A DNA stretch of 64,000 nt from Synechococcus sp. 8F6 (GCF_002252665.1 NZ_NQKZ01000004.1:111261-175260); one strand, 5' to 3'. Positions 52,047 through 61,385 are shown, counted from the stretch's first letter. Notes: generated by a model not told the origin, from the sequence alone. Made by a program: numbers and translations.

Positions 52047-52646
52047 ATGTCGATTCATCCTTCAGTCAGCATTCACCCCACGGCGCTCGTTGATGAAGGG
52101 GCCACGATCGGAGCTGAAAGCCGTATTTGGCACTGGGTGCATATCAGTGGTGGTGCTGTGATCGGGGAACGCTGCTCCTTTGGCCAAAATGTGTTTGTGG
52201 GCAATCGGGTGCGGATCGGCAATAATGTCAAGATTCAGAACAACGTCTCGGTGTACGACAACGTGACCTTGGAAGACAACGTGTTTTGCGGGCCGAGCAT
52301 GGTGTTTACTAACGTTTACAACCCTCGATCGGCTGTCAGCCGCAAGGATGAATACCGAGATACCTGGGTGGAGCAGGGCGTAACGCTCGGGGCGAATTGC
52401 ACGATCGTCTGCGGAACACGCGTTGGGCACCATGCCTTCATTGGCGCTGGGGCTGTTGTGAATCGCGATGTGAAGCCCTTTGCCCTGATGGTGGGCGTGC
52501 CGGCCAGGCAGGTTGGCTGGATGAGTGCGTTCGGTGAACGGGTTGAGCTTCCCCTTCAGGGCGCAGGATCGTGGACATGTCCTGATACCGGAGATCGCTA
52601 TGAGCTATCCGGTGATGTGTTGAATTACTTGCCCGATCAGGGCTAA
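52047..52646 (+). CDS. wbpD: Hexapeptide N-acetyltransferase, WbpD type
   Basis: This is a 199-residue left-handed beta-helix acetyltransferase. Hexapeptide repeats run from [30 protein letters not shown] through [31 protein letters not shown]. WbpD-type residues are in [15 protein letters not shown], and the C-terminal lid has [20 protein letters not shown]. It should acetylate the 3-amino group of UDP-2-acetamido-3-amino-2,3-dideoxy-D-glucuronate. ATG 52047 was chosen. It is followed by the oxidoreductase gene after 6 bp, then wbpE and wbpA. Confidence 0.9.
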   Translation: MSIHPSVSIHPTALVDEGATIGAESRIWHWVHISGGAVIGERCSFGQNVFVGNRVRIGNNVKIQNNVSVYDNVTLEDNVFCGPSMVFTNVYNPRSAVSRKDEYRDTWVEQGVTLGANCTIVCGTRVGHHAFIGAGAVVNRDVKPFALMVGVPARQVGWMSAFGERVELPLQGAGSWTCPDTGDRYELSGDVLNYLPDQG

Positions 52647-52652
52647 GTAACA

Positions 52653-53777
52653 ATGACCCTTGGTCGCGTTGCCGTCGTTGGTGGCGGCATCAATGGGCTC
52701 TGCATTGCCTGGGAGCTGGCTCGACGCGGCTGGAGTGTCAGTCTCTTTGAACAAAACCGCTGTCTGGCGCAAACCAGTAGCGCCAGTACGAAGCTGTTGC
52801 ATGGCGGTCTGCGCTACCTCGAGCAGGGCCATCTGGCTCTGGTGGCTGAAAGTTTGCGAGAACGGGGCCGCTGGCTGCGGGATGTGCCGCAGCACTGCCA
52901 TTGGCTGCCGCTGCTTCTACCCATCTATAAACGCCAGCGCCGCCCAGGCTGGCAGTGGCGTGTTGGTCTAGGCCTCTACGACGGGCTTGCCCTCGGCCAG
53001 CTTCCCGGTTCTGCTAGGTGGTTGAAGCCGGATGAAATACGGCAACTGCATCCCCAACTGCAAAGCGGCGGGCTGCTGGGAGCCTGGCAGTTCTGGGATG
53101 GCCAGATGGATGAGCAAGCCCTCGGTGGGTGGGTTCTTGATCAGGCCCAGCGCGCCGGCGTGGAGATCCATGAAGGCTGCGATGTTCGTGAAGTCACCAC
53201 CAAAGGAGAGCTCACTGTTCAAACAAGTGTGAGCGGCATCACATCCAATTACGCTTTTGCCTGGGTTGTCAACGCCTGTGGGCCTTGGGCAGTAGATCTA
53301 CTCGAACGATCCGAGATCCCAAGCTCCGTGAAGCTGGATCTGGTACGCGGTAGTCATCTTCTAGTGCCACCATCACCGGCACTTGCATTGCCCAAGCAGG
53401 GTTTGTTCGTGGAGGTGCCCTCTAGCCGGCGTATCGCCTTCCTGCTTCCCTACAAAGGCGAGTTATTGGTGGGCACCACCGAGGAAGCCCAAACGCTGCA
53501 TGAACCGGTACGGGTGAGTGCAGCGGAACAAAAGCAGTTATTGGGGTTAGTTGAGCACTACCTGCCGGCCTGGTTACCGATAGCTCAACAACAGGGCCGA
53601 TGGTTTTCGGGCCTGCGGCCTATCGTGCGCAGCAGGGCTGATCTGTCCAGCGCCAGCCGTGAGGCGGATGTGCAACGGGATGGCCGCTTGCTCTCCATTT
53701 TTGGTGGCAAGTGGACCACCGCCCGCTCCCTGGCTGAACAGTTGGTGAATCGAGCTCCTTTCAACGGCCAGCCTTAA
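52653..53777 (+). CDS. FAD-dependent oxidoreductase, GlpD-like
   Basis: This is a 374-residue DAO-fold flavoprotein: VAVVGGGINGLCIAWELARRGWSVSLFEQN at the N-terminus, then TSSASTKLLHGGLRYLEQGHLALVAESLRER as in GlpD glycerol-3-phosphate dehydrogenase, and LLSIFGGKWTTARSLAEQL at the C-terminus. It is shorter than aerobic GlpD (about 500) and lacks that enzyme's C-terminal domain. Inside a nucleotide-sugar operon (6 bp after wbpD, 7 bp before wbpE) it may serve a glycerol-phosphate or sugar oxidation linked to the polysaccharide; the substrate is unknown. Confidence 0.82.
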   Translation: MTLGRVAVVGGGINGLCIAWELARRGWSVSLFEQNRCLAQTSSASTKLLHGGLRYLEQGHLALVAESLRERGRWLRDVPQHCHWLPLLLPIYKRQRRPGWQWRVGLGLYDGLALGQLPGSARWLKPDEIRQLHPQLQSGGLLGAWQFWDGQMDEQALGGWVLDQAQRAGVEIHEGCDVREVTTKGELTVQTSVSGITSNYAFAWVVNACGPWAVDLLERSEIPSSVKLDLVRGSHLLVPPSPALALPKQGLFVEVPSSRRIAFLLPYKGELLVGTTEEAQTLHEPVRVSAAEQKQLLGLVEHYLPAWLPIAQQQGRWFSGLRPIVRSRADLSSASREADVQRDGRLLSIFGGKWTTARSLAEQLVNRAPFNGQP

Positions 53778-53784
53778 AAACACC

Positions 53785-54936
53785 ATGCAATTCATTGACC
53801 TTGAGGCGCAGCAACGCGAACGGCTGCCCGACGGCCGCACCATTCGGGAGGCGGTGGATGCCCGCATTTCCGCGGTGCTCAACCATGGCCGCTACATCCT
53901 CGGCCCGGAGGTGGAGGAGTTGGAGCAAACGCTCGCGGCCTATGTGGGCGTGGAGCACTGCATCACCGTGGCTAGCGGCACCGATGCTCTGCTCATTGCT
54001 CTGATGGCCTTGGGGGTGAACGCCGGTGACGAGGTGATCACCACACCGTTTTCCTTCATTGCCACATCGGAAACGATCGCCCTTCTTGGCGCCACGCCGG
54101 TCTATGTGGACATCGATCCGGCCAGCTACAACCTCGATCCAGCCAAGCTCGAGCCGGCGATCAGCCCTCGCACCAAGGCGATCATCCCCGTGAGCCTGTA
54201 CGGGCAACCAGCCGATTTTCCGGCGATCAATGCGATTGCTGATCGCCATGGTTTGCCGGTGATTGAAGACGGCGCCCAGAGCTTCGGGAGCACCCATCAG
54301 GGTCGCCACAGCTGCGGCCTGAGCACGATCGGCACCACCAGCTTTTTCCCCTCCAAGCCTCTGGGTGGCTATGGCGATGGCGGAGCCTGTTTTACGAACG
54401 ATCCTGAATTGGCCGACAGGATGCGGCGCATCTCCCGGCACGGTCAGGAGCGGCGCTATTTCCATAGCGATATCGGCGTGAACGGAAGGATCGACACGCT
54501 TCAGGCCGCGATTCTTTTGGCCAAATGGGCCAACTTCCAGCAGGAAGTGGAGGCCCGGTGCCGTATTGGTGCGGCCTACAGCCTCAAGCTCAATGAAACC
54601 GGGATTACTACCACCCCGCAGCTCACTGACGGCAACACCAGCGTTTTCGCCCAGTACACGGTGCAGGTTGAGAACAGAGCGGCGGTGCAGGCTGCGCTTA
54701 AGGAGCAGGGCATCCCAACGGCCGTGCACTACCCCACCCTGCTGTGCCAGCAACCGGCGCTGACGTGTCAGCACAGCCGTTGCAGCAACGGTTGCCATAC
54801 CCCGTTAGCTCTGGCGGCGAGTGAACGGGTGCTGAGCCTGCCCATGCACCCCTGGCTCAGCGACGCGGATCAAGACCGTGTTGTTTCCGCCCTTGCCGGC
54901 GTTTCTCAATCCATCTCGATTCCCTCAGAAGGATGA
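53785..54936 (+). CDS. wbpE: DegT/DnrJ/EryC1 aminotransferase, WbpE type
   Basis: This is a 383-residue PLP sugar aminotransferase. It has [36 protein letters not shown] at the N-terminus, the PLP-contact [21 protein letters not shown], and the Schiff-base lysine in [16 protein letters not shown]. It should transaminate UDP-3-keto-GlcNAcA (the WbpB product) with glutamate. The stop overlaps the wbpA start (ATGA). Confidence 0.92.
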   Translation: MQFIDLEAQQRERLPDGRTIREAVDARISAVLNHGRYILGPEVEELEQTLAAYVGVEHCITVASGTDALLIALMALGVNAGDEVITTPFSFIATSETIALLGATPVYVDIDPASYNLDPAKLEPAISPRTKAIIPVSLYGQPADFPAINAIADRHGLPVIEDGAQSFGSTHQGRHSCGLSTIGTTSFFPSKPLGGYGDGGACFTNDPELADRMRRISRHGQERRYFHSDIGVNGRIDTLQAAILLAKWANFQQEVEARCRIGAAYSLKLNETGITTTPQLTDGNTSVFAQYTVQVENRAAVQAALKEQGIPTAVHYPTLLCQQPALTCQHSRCSNGCHTPLALAASERVLSLPMHPWLSDADQDRVVSALAGVSQSISIPSEG

Positions 54937-56279
54937 GCCAGCTCTCCCCAATTCAATCCTCTCCCAGTGGAAGCATCCAGGCTGAGTTGCTCGAGAAGCT
55001 GCGCAGCAAGCAGGCCTTGATCGGGATTGTGGGCCTCGGCTACGTGGGGCTACCCCTGTCGCTCACCTACGCCGAAGTGGGCTACCGGGTCCTTGGGCTT
55101 GATATCGATCAGACCAAGGCCGATGCGATCAACCAGGGCAGCAGCTATATCCAGCACATTGATGGTGACCGAGTCGCGAAGGCCCAGCAGCAACAGTTGC
55201 TTGTGGCAACCACCGATTTCGCGCGGGCTGCAGATGCCGATGCCCTGATTCTGTGTGTGCCCACACCGCTGAATCAATACCGGGAGCCTGATCTGAGCTA
55301 CATCCGCGACACGATGGCGGCATTGCTGCCCTATTTGCGCCCCGGACAAGTGCTCAGCCTGGAGAGCACCACCTATCCAGGTACCACGGAGGAAGAGCTG
55401 CGGCCGTTGATCGAGCAGCGCGGGCTCAAGGTGGGTGAAGACGTGTTTCTGGTGTATTCCCCGGAGCGGGAAGACCCCGGTAATGCCCACTTCAATACGG
55501 CCACGATCCCGAAGGTGATGGGCGGCAGCACCGCAGCCTGCGGTGTGGTGGGGGTGGCGCTGTATGAGCAGGCCATCTCGGAGGTGGTGGCGGTGAGCAG
55601 CACACGTGCCGCCGAGATGACCAAGCTGCTGGAGAACATCCACCGAGCGGTGAACATCGGCCTGATGAATGAACTCAAGCCCCTAGCCGATCGGATGGGA
55701 ATTGATCTCTATGAAGTGATCCGGGCTGCAGCCACCAAGCCGTTCGGTTTTGTGCCCTACTACCCGGGGCCTGGCCTGGGCGGCCATTGCATCCCGATTG
55801 ATCCCTTCTACCTCACCTGGAAAGCGCGTGAATATGGCATGCATACGCGCTTCATTGAGCTGGCCGGTGAGATCAACTCAGCAATGCCGGCCTATGTGAT
55901 TGAGAGAACGATGGATGCCCTGAACGAGGCGGGTAAACCGCTCAAAGGCAGCAAGGTGCTGGTATTGGGGATTGCCTACAAGAAGAATGTGGACGATATG
56001 CGCGAGTCACCGTCTGTGGAGGTGATGGAGCTGCTGAAGGCCAAAGGCGCTGATGTGGCGTATAGCGATCCCTTCTTCCCCAGCTTTCCGCCGATGCGCA
56101 AGCATCAATTTGAGTTGCAGAGCGTTGCACTGACAGCCGATGCCCTGGCCTCGTTTGATGCGGTGGTGCTAGCCACCGATCACGACAGCTTTGATTACGA
56201 GCTGATCCGCACTCACAGCCAGCTGGTGGTCGACAGCCGGGGGCGTTTTGCTCCGGGTGACCGGATCGTGCGGGCCTGA
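54933..56279 (+). CDS. wbpA: Nucleotide-sugar 6-dehydrogenase, WbpA type
   Basis: This is a 448-residue UDP-sugar dehydrogenase: [30 protein letters not shown] at the N-terminus, [18 protein letters not shown], and the catalytic Cys in [18 protein letters not shown]. The last domain has [24 protein letters not shown], as in UDP-GlcNAc(A) dehydrogenases. It oxidises UDP-GlcNAc at C6 to UDP-GlcNAcA, the first step of the Wbp route. It is coupled to wbpE and followed by wbpI after 6 bp. Confidence 0.92.
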   Translation: MSQLSPIQSSPSGSIQAELLEKLRSKQALIGIVGLGYVGLPLSLTYAEVGYRVLGLDIDQTKADAINQGSSYIQHIDGDRVAKAQQQQLLVATTDFARAADADALILCVPTPLNQYREPDLSYIRDTMAALLPYLRPGQVLSLESTTYPGTTEEELRPLIEQRGLKVGEDVFLVYSPEREDPGNAHFNTATIPKVMGGSTAACGVVGVALYEQAISEVVAVSSTRAAEMTKLLENIHRAVNIGLMNELKPLADRMGIDLYEVIRAAATKPFGFVPYYPGPGLGGHCIPIDPFYLTWKAREYGMHTRFIELAGEINSAMPAYVIERTMDALNEAGKPLKGSKVLVLGIAYKKNVDDMRESPSVEVMELLKAKGADVAYSDPFFPSFPPMRKHQFELQSVALTADALASFDAVVLATDHDSFDYELIRTHSQLVVDSRGRFAPGDRIVRA

Positions 56280-56285
56280 ACAGAG

Positions 56286-57386
56286 ATGCAACTCCTCACT
56301 GTGGTGGGCGCCCGCCCTCAGTTCATCAAGGCATCTGCGCTGAGCCGTGCTATTGCCGCCACGGGCGGCGCCATTCAGGAGCAGATCCTGCACACGGGCC
56401 AGCACTACGACGCGGCGATGTCGGATCAGTTCTTTGCGGAGCTTGGTATTCCGGCGGCGGCCTTTCATCTCGGGATCGGCGGCGGCAGCCATGGCGCCAA
56501 CACCGGTCGGATGCTCGAGGCGATTGAGCGGGTGCTGCTGGCCGAACGGCCCGATGCCCTGCTCGTGTATGGCGACACGGATTCCACGCTGGCTGGTGCC
56601 TTGGCGGCCAGCAAGCTGAAGATCCCGGTGGTGCACGTGGAGGCCGGGCTGCGCTCGTTCAACCGGCACCAGCCGGAGGAGCAGAACCGGGTGCTCACCG
56701 ATCACCTGGCAGAGCTGTGCTTTGCCCCCACCGACACGGCGGTGGCTCACCTGCGGCGGGAGGGAATTGCTGAGGAGCGCATTGTGCGCAGCGGTGATGT
56801 GATGGCGGATGCGGCGCGAATCTTCGGGGAGCAAGCTGAAGCGCAGGCCGGTGAGCTCCTGGGAAGCTCTAAGCTGCAGGCGCTTGCGGCGGCTGATCAG
56901 CCCTTCATCCTGACCACGATCCACCGGGCCGAAAACACGGATGATCCGGCCCGGCTGGAGGCGATCCTGACGGCCCTGGGCCAGGCGCCCCTTCGGGTAT
57001 TGCTCCCCCTGCATCCGCGCACTCGGGCCCGGATTGAGACGCACCAACTGCAGCATCTGCTGGAGCCGCTCATGCTCACTGGGCCCCTGGGCTTTCTGGC
57101 GATGGTGCTGCTGGAGCGGCGGGCGGCCCTGGTGGTGACCGATTCAGGCGGCGTGCAGAAAGAGGCTTTCTTGCAGGGCACGCCCTGCGTGACGGTGCGC
57201 ACGGAAACGGAATGGGTGGAGCTGCTGGAGTGCGGCTGGAACCGGTTGGCTGATCCTGCGGATCCGGCGGCCATGCTCATGGCAATGGCGCAGCAGCTGG
57301 CGCTGGATGCCGGCCAGCCCCGGCCGATGCTTTACGGCGATGGCCACGCAGCTGAGGCGATCGCGGCGCGCCTGCAGCAGCGATGA
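56286..57386 (+). CDS. wbpI: Non-hydrolysing UDP-sugar 2-epimerase, WbpI/WecB type
   Basis: This is a 366-residue GT-B-fold epimerase: LLTVVGARPQFIKASALSRAI, HTGQHYDAAMSDQFF, VYGDTDSTLAGALAASKL, HVEAGLRSFNRHQPEEQNRVLTDHL, and the C-terminal VVTDSGGVQKEAFLQGTPCVTVRTETEWVE. In this operon it most likely inverts C2 of UDP-2,3-diacetamido-glucuronate to the manno form (WbpI); plain WecB (UDP-GlcNAc to UDP-ManNAc) cannot be excluded by sequence. Confidence 0.9.
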   Translation: MQLLTVVGARPQFIKASALSRAIAATGGAIQEQILHTGQHYDAAMSDQFFAELGIPAAAFHLGIGGGSHGANTGRMLEAIERVLLAERPDALLVYGDTDSTLAGALAASKLKIPVVHVEAGLRSFNRHQPEEQNRVLTDHLAELCFAPTDTAVAHLRREGIAEERIVRSGDVMADAARIFGEQAEAQAGELLGSSKLQALAAADQPFILTTIHRAENTDDPARLEAILTALGQAPLRVLLPLHPRTRARIETHQLQHLLEPLMLTGPLGFLAMVLLERRAALVVTDSGGVQKEAFLQGTPCVTVRTETEWVELLECGWNRLADPADPAAMLMAMAQQLALDAGQPRPMLYGDGHAAEAIAARLQQR

Positions 57387-57426
57387 GGCCGCCAAGTAGT
57401 GCCACCTGAGCGGCAATCGGATAGGC

Positions 57427-57438
57427 TTGTACGTACAA
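57427..57438. promoter_or_regulatory. 12-bp palindrome upstream of the RHH gene
   Basis: ttgtacgtacaa is a perfect palindrome centred 30 bp before the ATG at 57463, where an RHH repressor would bind its own promoter. GTACA echoes the dispersed palindromes of 41-49 kb but the spacing is different. Confidence 0.5.
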
Positions 57439-57462
57439 ATGTCCGGATCGAAAGGTGGGCTG

Positions 57463-57669
57463 ATGACTGATACCCGTTTTGAGGTCCGTCTCAACCAGCG
57501 GCTGGCTGAGGACTTCGATCAGGTGGCCCGCGCTTCTGGGCTCACGCGAGCTGAGGTCTTTCGGCGGGCTATTGCCCTGTACAAGACGGTGAAGCAGGAA
57601 GAAGGCCAGCAAGTCCACGTGATCCTGCGATCCAAGGGCGGCGCTGAGCGGGAGCTGGTGAACTTCTGA
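57463..57669 (+). CDS. Ribbon-helix-helix protein, antitoxin-like
   Basis: This is a 68-residue protein: TRFEVRLNQRLAEDFDQVARASGLTRAEVFRRAIALYKTVKQEE is an RHH DNA-binding unit, followed by a short strand tail VHVILRSKGGAERELVNF. ATG 57463 was chosen. It overlaps the small membrane gene by one base (TGATG). Between wbpI and wbpB it interrupts the sugar operon. Confidence 0.75.
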   Translation: MTDTRFEVRLNQRLAEDFDQVARASGLTRAEVFRRAIALYKTVKQEEGQQVHVILRSKGGAERELVNF

Positions 57670-57920
57670 TGCCCGCCTCCAGGCCCAATCCGCCGCAGAT
57701 TGATCTGGCGAAGGATTGGTTGGAGTACGCGGCTCAAAACCATGGCCAACGCCTGGAAATGTCGCGCTTCTGGTTGGCTGCGTTGGTGACAGTGCTTGTG
57801 TTCATCGGTGGCTTCCGTATCCTCACTGACCCTCGACAGCAGCCAGATCTGCAGAAGTTGGCCATTGGCTTGATGGGTACGGCACTTGGCGCTTCGCTCA
57901 GCCCTCTCCGTCGCGATTAG
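57669..57920 (+). CDS. Small membrane protein paired with the RHH gene
   Basis: This is an 83-residue protein with a polar N-terminus (IDLAKDWLEYAAQNHGQRLEMSR), a membrane helix (FWLAALVTVLVFIGGFRIL) and a weaker second one (LAIGLMGTALGASL). No family is recognised. Coupled translation with an RHH regulator suggests a two-gene unit; a membrane-acting toxin is one possibility, a small regulator-linked membrane protein another. Confidence 0.6.
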   Translation: MPASRPNPPQIDLAKDWLEYAAQNHGQRLEMSRFWLAALVTVLVFIGGFRILTDPRQQPDLQKLAIGLMGTALGASLSPLRRD

Positions 57921-57976
57921 CGGCTAAGAGCCAACAGCCCCATACCCTCCACTTCAGCCCCTCCAGCACCCCTTTG

Positions 57977-59089
57977 ATGCTCCACCCCATCGCCCCGATC
58001 ACCGATTGCCGCATCCGTATCGCCCTGGTGGGATGTGGGCGGATCAGCCGCAACCACATCAAGGCGATCGCCAGCCACCACGAGCGCGCTGAGCTCGTGG
58101 CAATCTGCGACACCCAGCCGGTACGGCTGCAGCAGGCCCAGCAGCTGGTGGCTGAAGCCGCTCAGGAGCACCCTGGCGCTGCCACCAGTCCGGCCCAGTT
58201 CTCCTCCTACAGCGAACTCCTGGCAGCGGCTCAAGCCGGCACTACCCCGGTGGATCTGGTCGTGCTGGCCACCCCCAGCGGCCTGCATCCGGGCCAGGTG
58301 ATCGCAGCGGCTGAAGCGGGGCTGCACGTGTGCACCGAAAAGCCGATGGCCACCCGCTGGGCGGATGGGGTGGCGATGGTGAAGGCCTGCGATGACGCAG
58401 GCGTGCGGCTGTTTGTGGTGAAGCAGAACCGCTTCAACAGCACGCTGCAGCTGGTGAAGCGTCAGCTGCAGTCCGGGCGCTTCGGGCAACTGGCGATGGT
58501 GGCGGTGAATGTGTTCTGGCAGCGGCCGCAGAGCTACTACGACCAGGACAGCTGGCGTGGCACCTGGGAATTCGACGGCGGAGCAATGATGAACCAGGCC
58601 AGCCACTACGTGGACCTGCTGGACTGGCTGGTGGGGCCGGTGGAGAGCGTGAGCGCTTCGATCGCCACCCTGGGCCGAGCGATTGAGGTGGAAGACACGG
58701 CGGCCCTGCAGCTGCGCTGGCGCAACGGCGCCCTGGGCACAATGGCGGTGACGATGCTCACCTACCCCAAGAACCTGGAGGGCTCGATCACCCTGCTGGG
58801 CGAAACCGGCACCGTGAAGATCGGCGGGCCGGCGGTGAACCAGATCGAGCACTGGGCTTTTGCTGATCAAAGCCCCGACGACGCCCTGGTGGAGCAGGCC
58901 AGCTACGAAACCACCAGCGTGTATGGCTTTGGACACCCGCCCTTCTACGCCAATGTGCTCGACGCCCTGCAGGGCCAGGCCGTGGCGCGGTGCGATGGCC
59001 GCGAGGGCCTGCGCAGCCTGGAGCTGCTGATCGGTGCCTACCGCTCAGCGCGAGATGTGCGTACGGTGCATTTACCGCTGGAATACTGA
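57977..59089 (+). CDS. wbpB: Gfo/Idh/MocA oxidoreductase, WbpB type
   Basis: This is a 370-residue NAD-dependent oxidoreductase: IRIALVGCGRISRNHIKAIASHHE at the N-terminus, VLATPSGLHPGQVIAAAEAGLHVCTEKPMATRW with the catalytic EKP motif, and FDGGAMMNQASHYVDLLDWLVGPVE (conserved Asp/His region). With A, D, E and I present, it should oxidise C3 of UDP-GlcNAcA before transamination. ATG 57977 is preferred to TTG 57974. A scrap of a second copy of its 3' end lies at 60072-60146. Confidence 0.9.
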   Translation: MLHPIAPITDCRIRIALVGCGRISRNHIKAIASHHERAELVAICDTQPVRLQQAQQLVAEAAQEHPGAATSPAQFSSYSELLAAAQAGTTPVDLVVLATPSGLHPGQVIAAAEAGLHVCTEKPMATRWADGVAMVKACDDAGVRLFVVKQNRFNSTLQLVKRQLQSGRFGQLAMVAVNVFWQRPQSYYDQDSWRGTWEFDGGAMMNQASHYVDLLDWLVGPVESVSASIATLGRAIEVEDTAALQLRWRNGALGTMAVTMLTYPKNLEGSITLLGETGTVKIGGPAVNQIEHWAFADQSPDDALVEQASYETTSVYGFGHPPFYANVLDALQGQAVARCDGREGLRSLELLIGAYRSARDVRTVHLPLEY

Positions 59090-59090
59090 A

Positions 59091-59390
59091 ATGACAACCA
59101 GACTGAATGTTGATGCAATCGAGCAAGAAGTCAGATCGTTTCTGAAAGCAAGCCAAGGGCATGAATCGGCGCCCATTGAAACCATTGCCGTACAAGAGGA
59201 AAGAACTGATGAAGGAGATGACATCCTGATTGTCAACATCACTTTTGCGCCTTCAGAGCAGCCCCTCGACCCCGATCAACTCGCCGATATCCCCTTCCGC
59301 CTGGGGCAGCAGCTCGAGGCTTCGGGTGAACAGCGCTTTTGCCATGTGCGGATTCACTTTGCCGAAAAGCAGGCTTTGCGGGGCTGGTAG
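59091..59390 (+). CDS. Small protein paired with a HEPN gene
   Basis: This is a 99-residue protein with no recognised family; TTRLNVDAIEQEVRSFLKASQGHES is helical and ILIVNITFAPSEQPLDPDQLADIPFRLGQQLEA is strand/helix. It lies one base after the wbpB stop and three before the HEPN gene, so it is the candidate antitoxin or cofactor of that HEPN protein. Coding is AT-richer than wbpB. Confidence 0.6.
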   Translation: MTTRLNVDAIEQEVRSFLKASQGHESAPIETIAVQEERTDEGDDILIVNITFAPSEQPLDPDQLADIPFRLGQQLEASGEQRFCHVRIHFAEKQALRGW

Positions 59391-59393
59391 TCA

Positions 59394-59858
59394 GTGACTC
59401 AGGAGCTGATCGTTACAGCGCGAAAGCTGGCCAAGGCCAATCCCATGAAGCCAAGGCAGGCGGACCTTAAGCGTGCCGTGAGCACGGCGTACTACGCCTT
59501 GTTTCATACCCTGGCTCAAACCTGCGCAGACCGGTTGATCGGCACGGGACTCAGACGTAACAAACCTGCTTGGAGGCAGGTCTACCGCTCGCTTGAGCAC
59601 GGCTATGCCCGGAGTGCCTGTGAACGCTGTAAGCAGCTGGGTTTTCCTGATGAGATCGTGCGATTTGGCAATGCATTTGTGCGGTTGCAAAAAGAACGCC
59701 ATGATGCCGACTACGACCCAGCTGCGCGGTTTACGAAGCCAGAGGTAGCGCTCATGATTGCTCAGGCAGAACGCGCGATCCGCTCGCTGAGCCAGGCCAG
59801 CAATCAGGACAAAACAGCTTTCGCAGCGTTGGTTCTGCTGAAGCAGCGCAAGGCATGA
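59394..59858 (+). CDS. HEPN-domain protein
   Basis: This is a 154-residue all-helical protein. DLKRAVSTAYYALFHTLAQTCADRLIG is the HEPN helix 1 to 2 signature and ERHDADYDPAARF is the R-xx-ADY motif of the family. HEPN proteins of this kind are RNases or structural partners in TA and defence systems. The GTG start (59394) follows the 99-residue gene after three bases. Confidence 0.7.
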   Translation: MTQELIVTARKLAKANPMKPRQADLKRAVSTAYYALFHTLAQTCADRLIGTGLRRNKPAWRQVYRSLEHGYARSACERCKQLGFPDEIVRFGNAFVRLQKERHDADYDPAARFTKPEVALMIAQAERAIRSLSQASNQDKTAFAALVLLKQRKA

Positions 59859-60157
59859 TGCGTCTGATGCCTGTCGGCAGCTGGGATGCAATCTCTCCGC
59901 AGGTGGACTGGGAGCGGATCGATCGCAGCACTGATGCCGAGATTGAGAGGCAAGAGATCGCTGATCTGGTGGAGGACGCTCTGGAACTGGAAGCTGGAAG
60001 CCTTACGGCTCTGGCTGCGCGCATCGATGTGAGCCCCACCTCTGTCAGCCACTGTTTGCCGCGTTGTAGTCGGCCTGCGCAGCCTGGAGCTGCTGATCGG
60101 CGCCGATTACTCGGGCCGCGATGGGCGCACGGTGCAACTGCCGTAGCATCCAGCTGA
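59855..60157 (+). CDS. Short hypothetical protein running into a wbpB remnant
   Basis: This is a 100-codon frame. The first half (SWDAISPQVDWERIDRSTDAEIERQEIADLVEDALELEAGSL) looks like an acidic antitoxin-type segment and starts within the HEPN stop (ATGATG). From about 60065 the DNA is a scrap of wbpB in another frame, so the true C-terminus has been lost or replaced. Weak call. Confidence 0.35.
   Translation: MMRLMPVGSWDAISPQVDWERIDRSTDAEIERQEIADLVEDALELEAGSLTALAARIDVSPTSVSHCLPRCSRPAQPGAADRRRLLGPRWAHGATAVASS
60072..60146 (+). pseudogene. wbpB 3' remnant
   Basis: GLRSLELLIGADYSGRDGRT then VQLP and stop repeats the end of the WbpB protein (GLRSLELLIGAYRSARDVRTVHLP). Only the last 25 codons exist. 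Confidence 0.85.
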
Positions 60158-60194
60158 TGACACACGATCAGAATTCCAGGAAGCGGATACAGCA

Positions 60195-61385
60195 ATGAGA
60201 ATCGAATCAATACGCCTACGCAACTTCAAGGCGTTTCGCGATGTCAGCATCAGGCGTATTCCTTCCTTCTTTGTTGTCGTTGGAGCCAATGGATCGGGTA
60301 AGTCAACGTTGTTTGATGTGTTTGGCTTCCTGCACGACGCATTGAAGGGAAACATCAGGCAAGCGCTGGACAAACGTGGGCGTTTTCAGGAGGTGCTCAG
60401 CCGAGGCTGTGATCCCCAGAAGGATTCGATCCTGATTGAGCTTCAGTTCAGGATGGATATTGCTGGCATCGAAAGGCTCGTGACCTATTCGGTTGAGATT
60501 GGCGAACGAGCGGGAGTGCCGGTGGTGACAAGGGAGCTGCTGCGCTATAAACGCGGCCGCTACGGCAAACCTTTTCATTTTCTGGATTTTGCCAACGGTG
60601 AAGGATATGCCATCCTTAATGAAGAAGACTTTCAGAAAGAAGAGGAAGACCTTGAACGAGAGCAACAGAAGGTGTCTCCAGACATTCTGGCCATCAAGGG
60701 AGTGGGTCAGTTTGATCGATTCAAGGCGGCCAATGCCTTCCGGCGTTTAATTGAAAACTGGCACGTATCCGATTTCCACATCAGTGCCGCCCGCGGACGC
60801 AAGGATGCGGCTGGTGAAGCTGAACACCTCTCAGAGGCTGGCGAGAACCTTCCCTTGGTAGCTCGCTATCTCTATGAACAGCATCCAGCGATCTTCGGCA
60901 ATATCCTGGAAACCATGGCTCGCAGGGTGCCAGGCATTGCTTCTGTCGAGCCGAGGCTGATGGATGATGGCTATCTGACGCTGCGCTTTCAAGACGGCTC
61001 GTTCAAAACGCCTTTTCTTGATCGCTATGTGTCGGATGGAACGATCAAGATGTTTGCCTATCTGGTGCTGCTCAATGATCCAAGCCCCCACCCGCTGTTG
61101 TGCGTGGAGGAGCCGGAAAATCAGCTCTATCCACAGCTCATGGCTGAACTGGCCGAGGAATTCCGGGCCTATGCCGATCGTGGCGGCCAGGTGTTTGTTT
61201 CGACGCATTCACCGGACTTCCTCAATGCCTTAGAGCTTGATGAGGTGTTCTGGCTGGTGAAGGATCAAGGAAGTGCGACGGTGCACAGGGCAAAAGACGA
61301 TTTTCAGATCGCAGCCTACATGGAGGCAGGAGATCAGCTTGGTTATCTCTGGAAGCAGGGCTGTTTTGCGGGAATTGATCCTTGA
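60195..61385 (+). CDS. AAA ATPase (OLD/RecF-like) of a two-gene defence candidate
   Basis: This is a 396-residue ABC-type AAA ATPase: IRLRNFKAFRDVSI, then Walker A VVGANGSGKST (residues about 29-39). A middle insertion with an acidic coiled coil (DFQKEEEDLEREQQ) is followed by the signature-like YVSDGTIKMFAYLVLL, Walker B HPLLCVEEPENQLYPQL and the H-loop VFVSTHSPDFLNAL. It resembles the AAA_15/AAA_21 ATPases that pair with TOPRIM-like nucleases. Its stop overlaps the TTG start of the DUF4276 gene. Confidence 0.85.
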   Translation: MRIESIRLRNFKAFRDVSIRRIPSFFVVVGANGSGKSTLFDVFGFLHDALKGNIRQALDKRGRFQEVLSRGCDPQKDSILIELQFRMDIAGIERLVTYSVEIGERAGVPVVTRELLRYKRGRYGKPFHFLDFANGEGYAILNEEDFQKEEEDLEREQQKVSPDILAIKGVGQFDRFKAANAFRRLIENWHVSDFHISAARGRKDAAGEAEHLSEAGENLPLVARYLYEQHPAIFGNILETMARRVPGIASVEPRLMDDGYLTLRFQDGSFKTPFLDRYVSDGTIKMFAYLVLLNDPSPHPLLCVEEPENQLYPQLMAELAEEFRAYADRGGQVFVSTHSPDFLNALELDEVFWLVKDQGSATVHRAKDDFQIAAYMEAGDQLGYLWKQGCFAGIDP

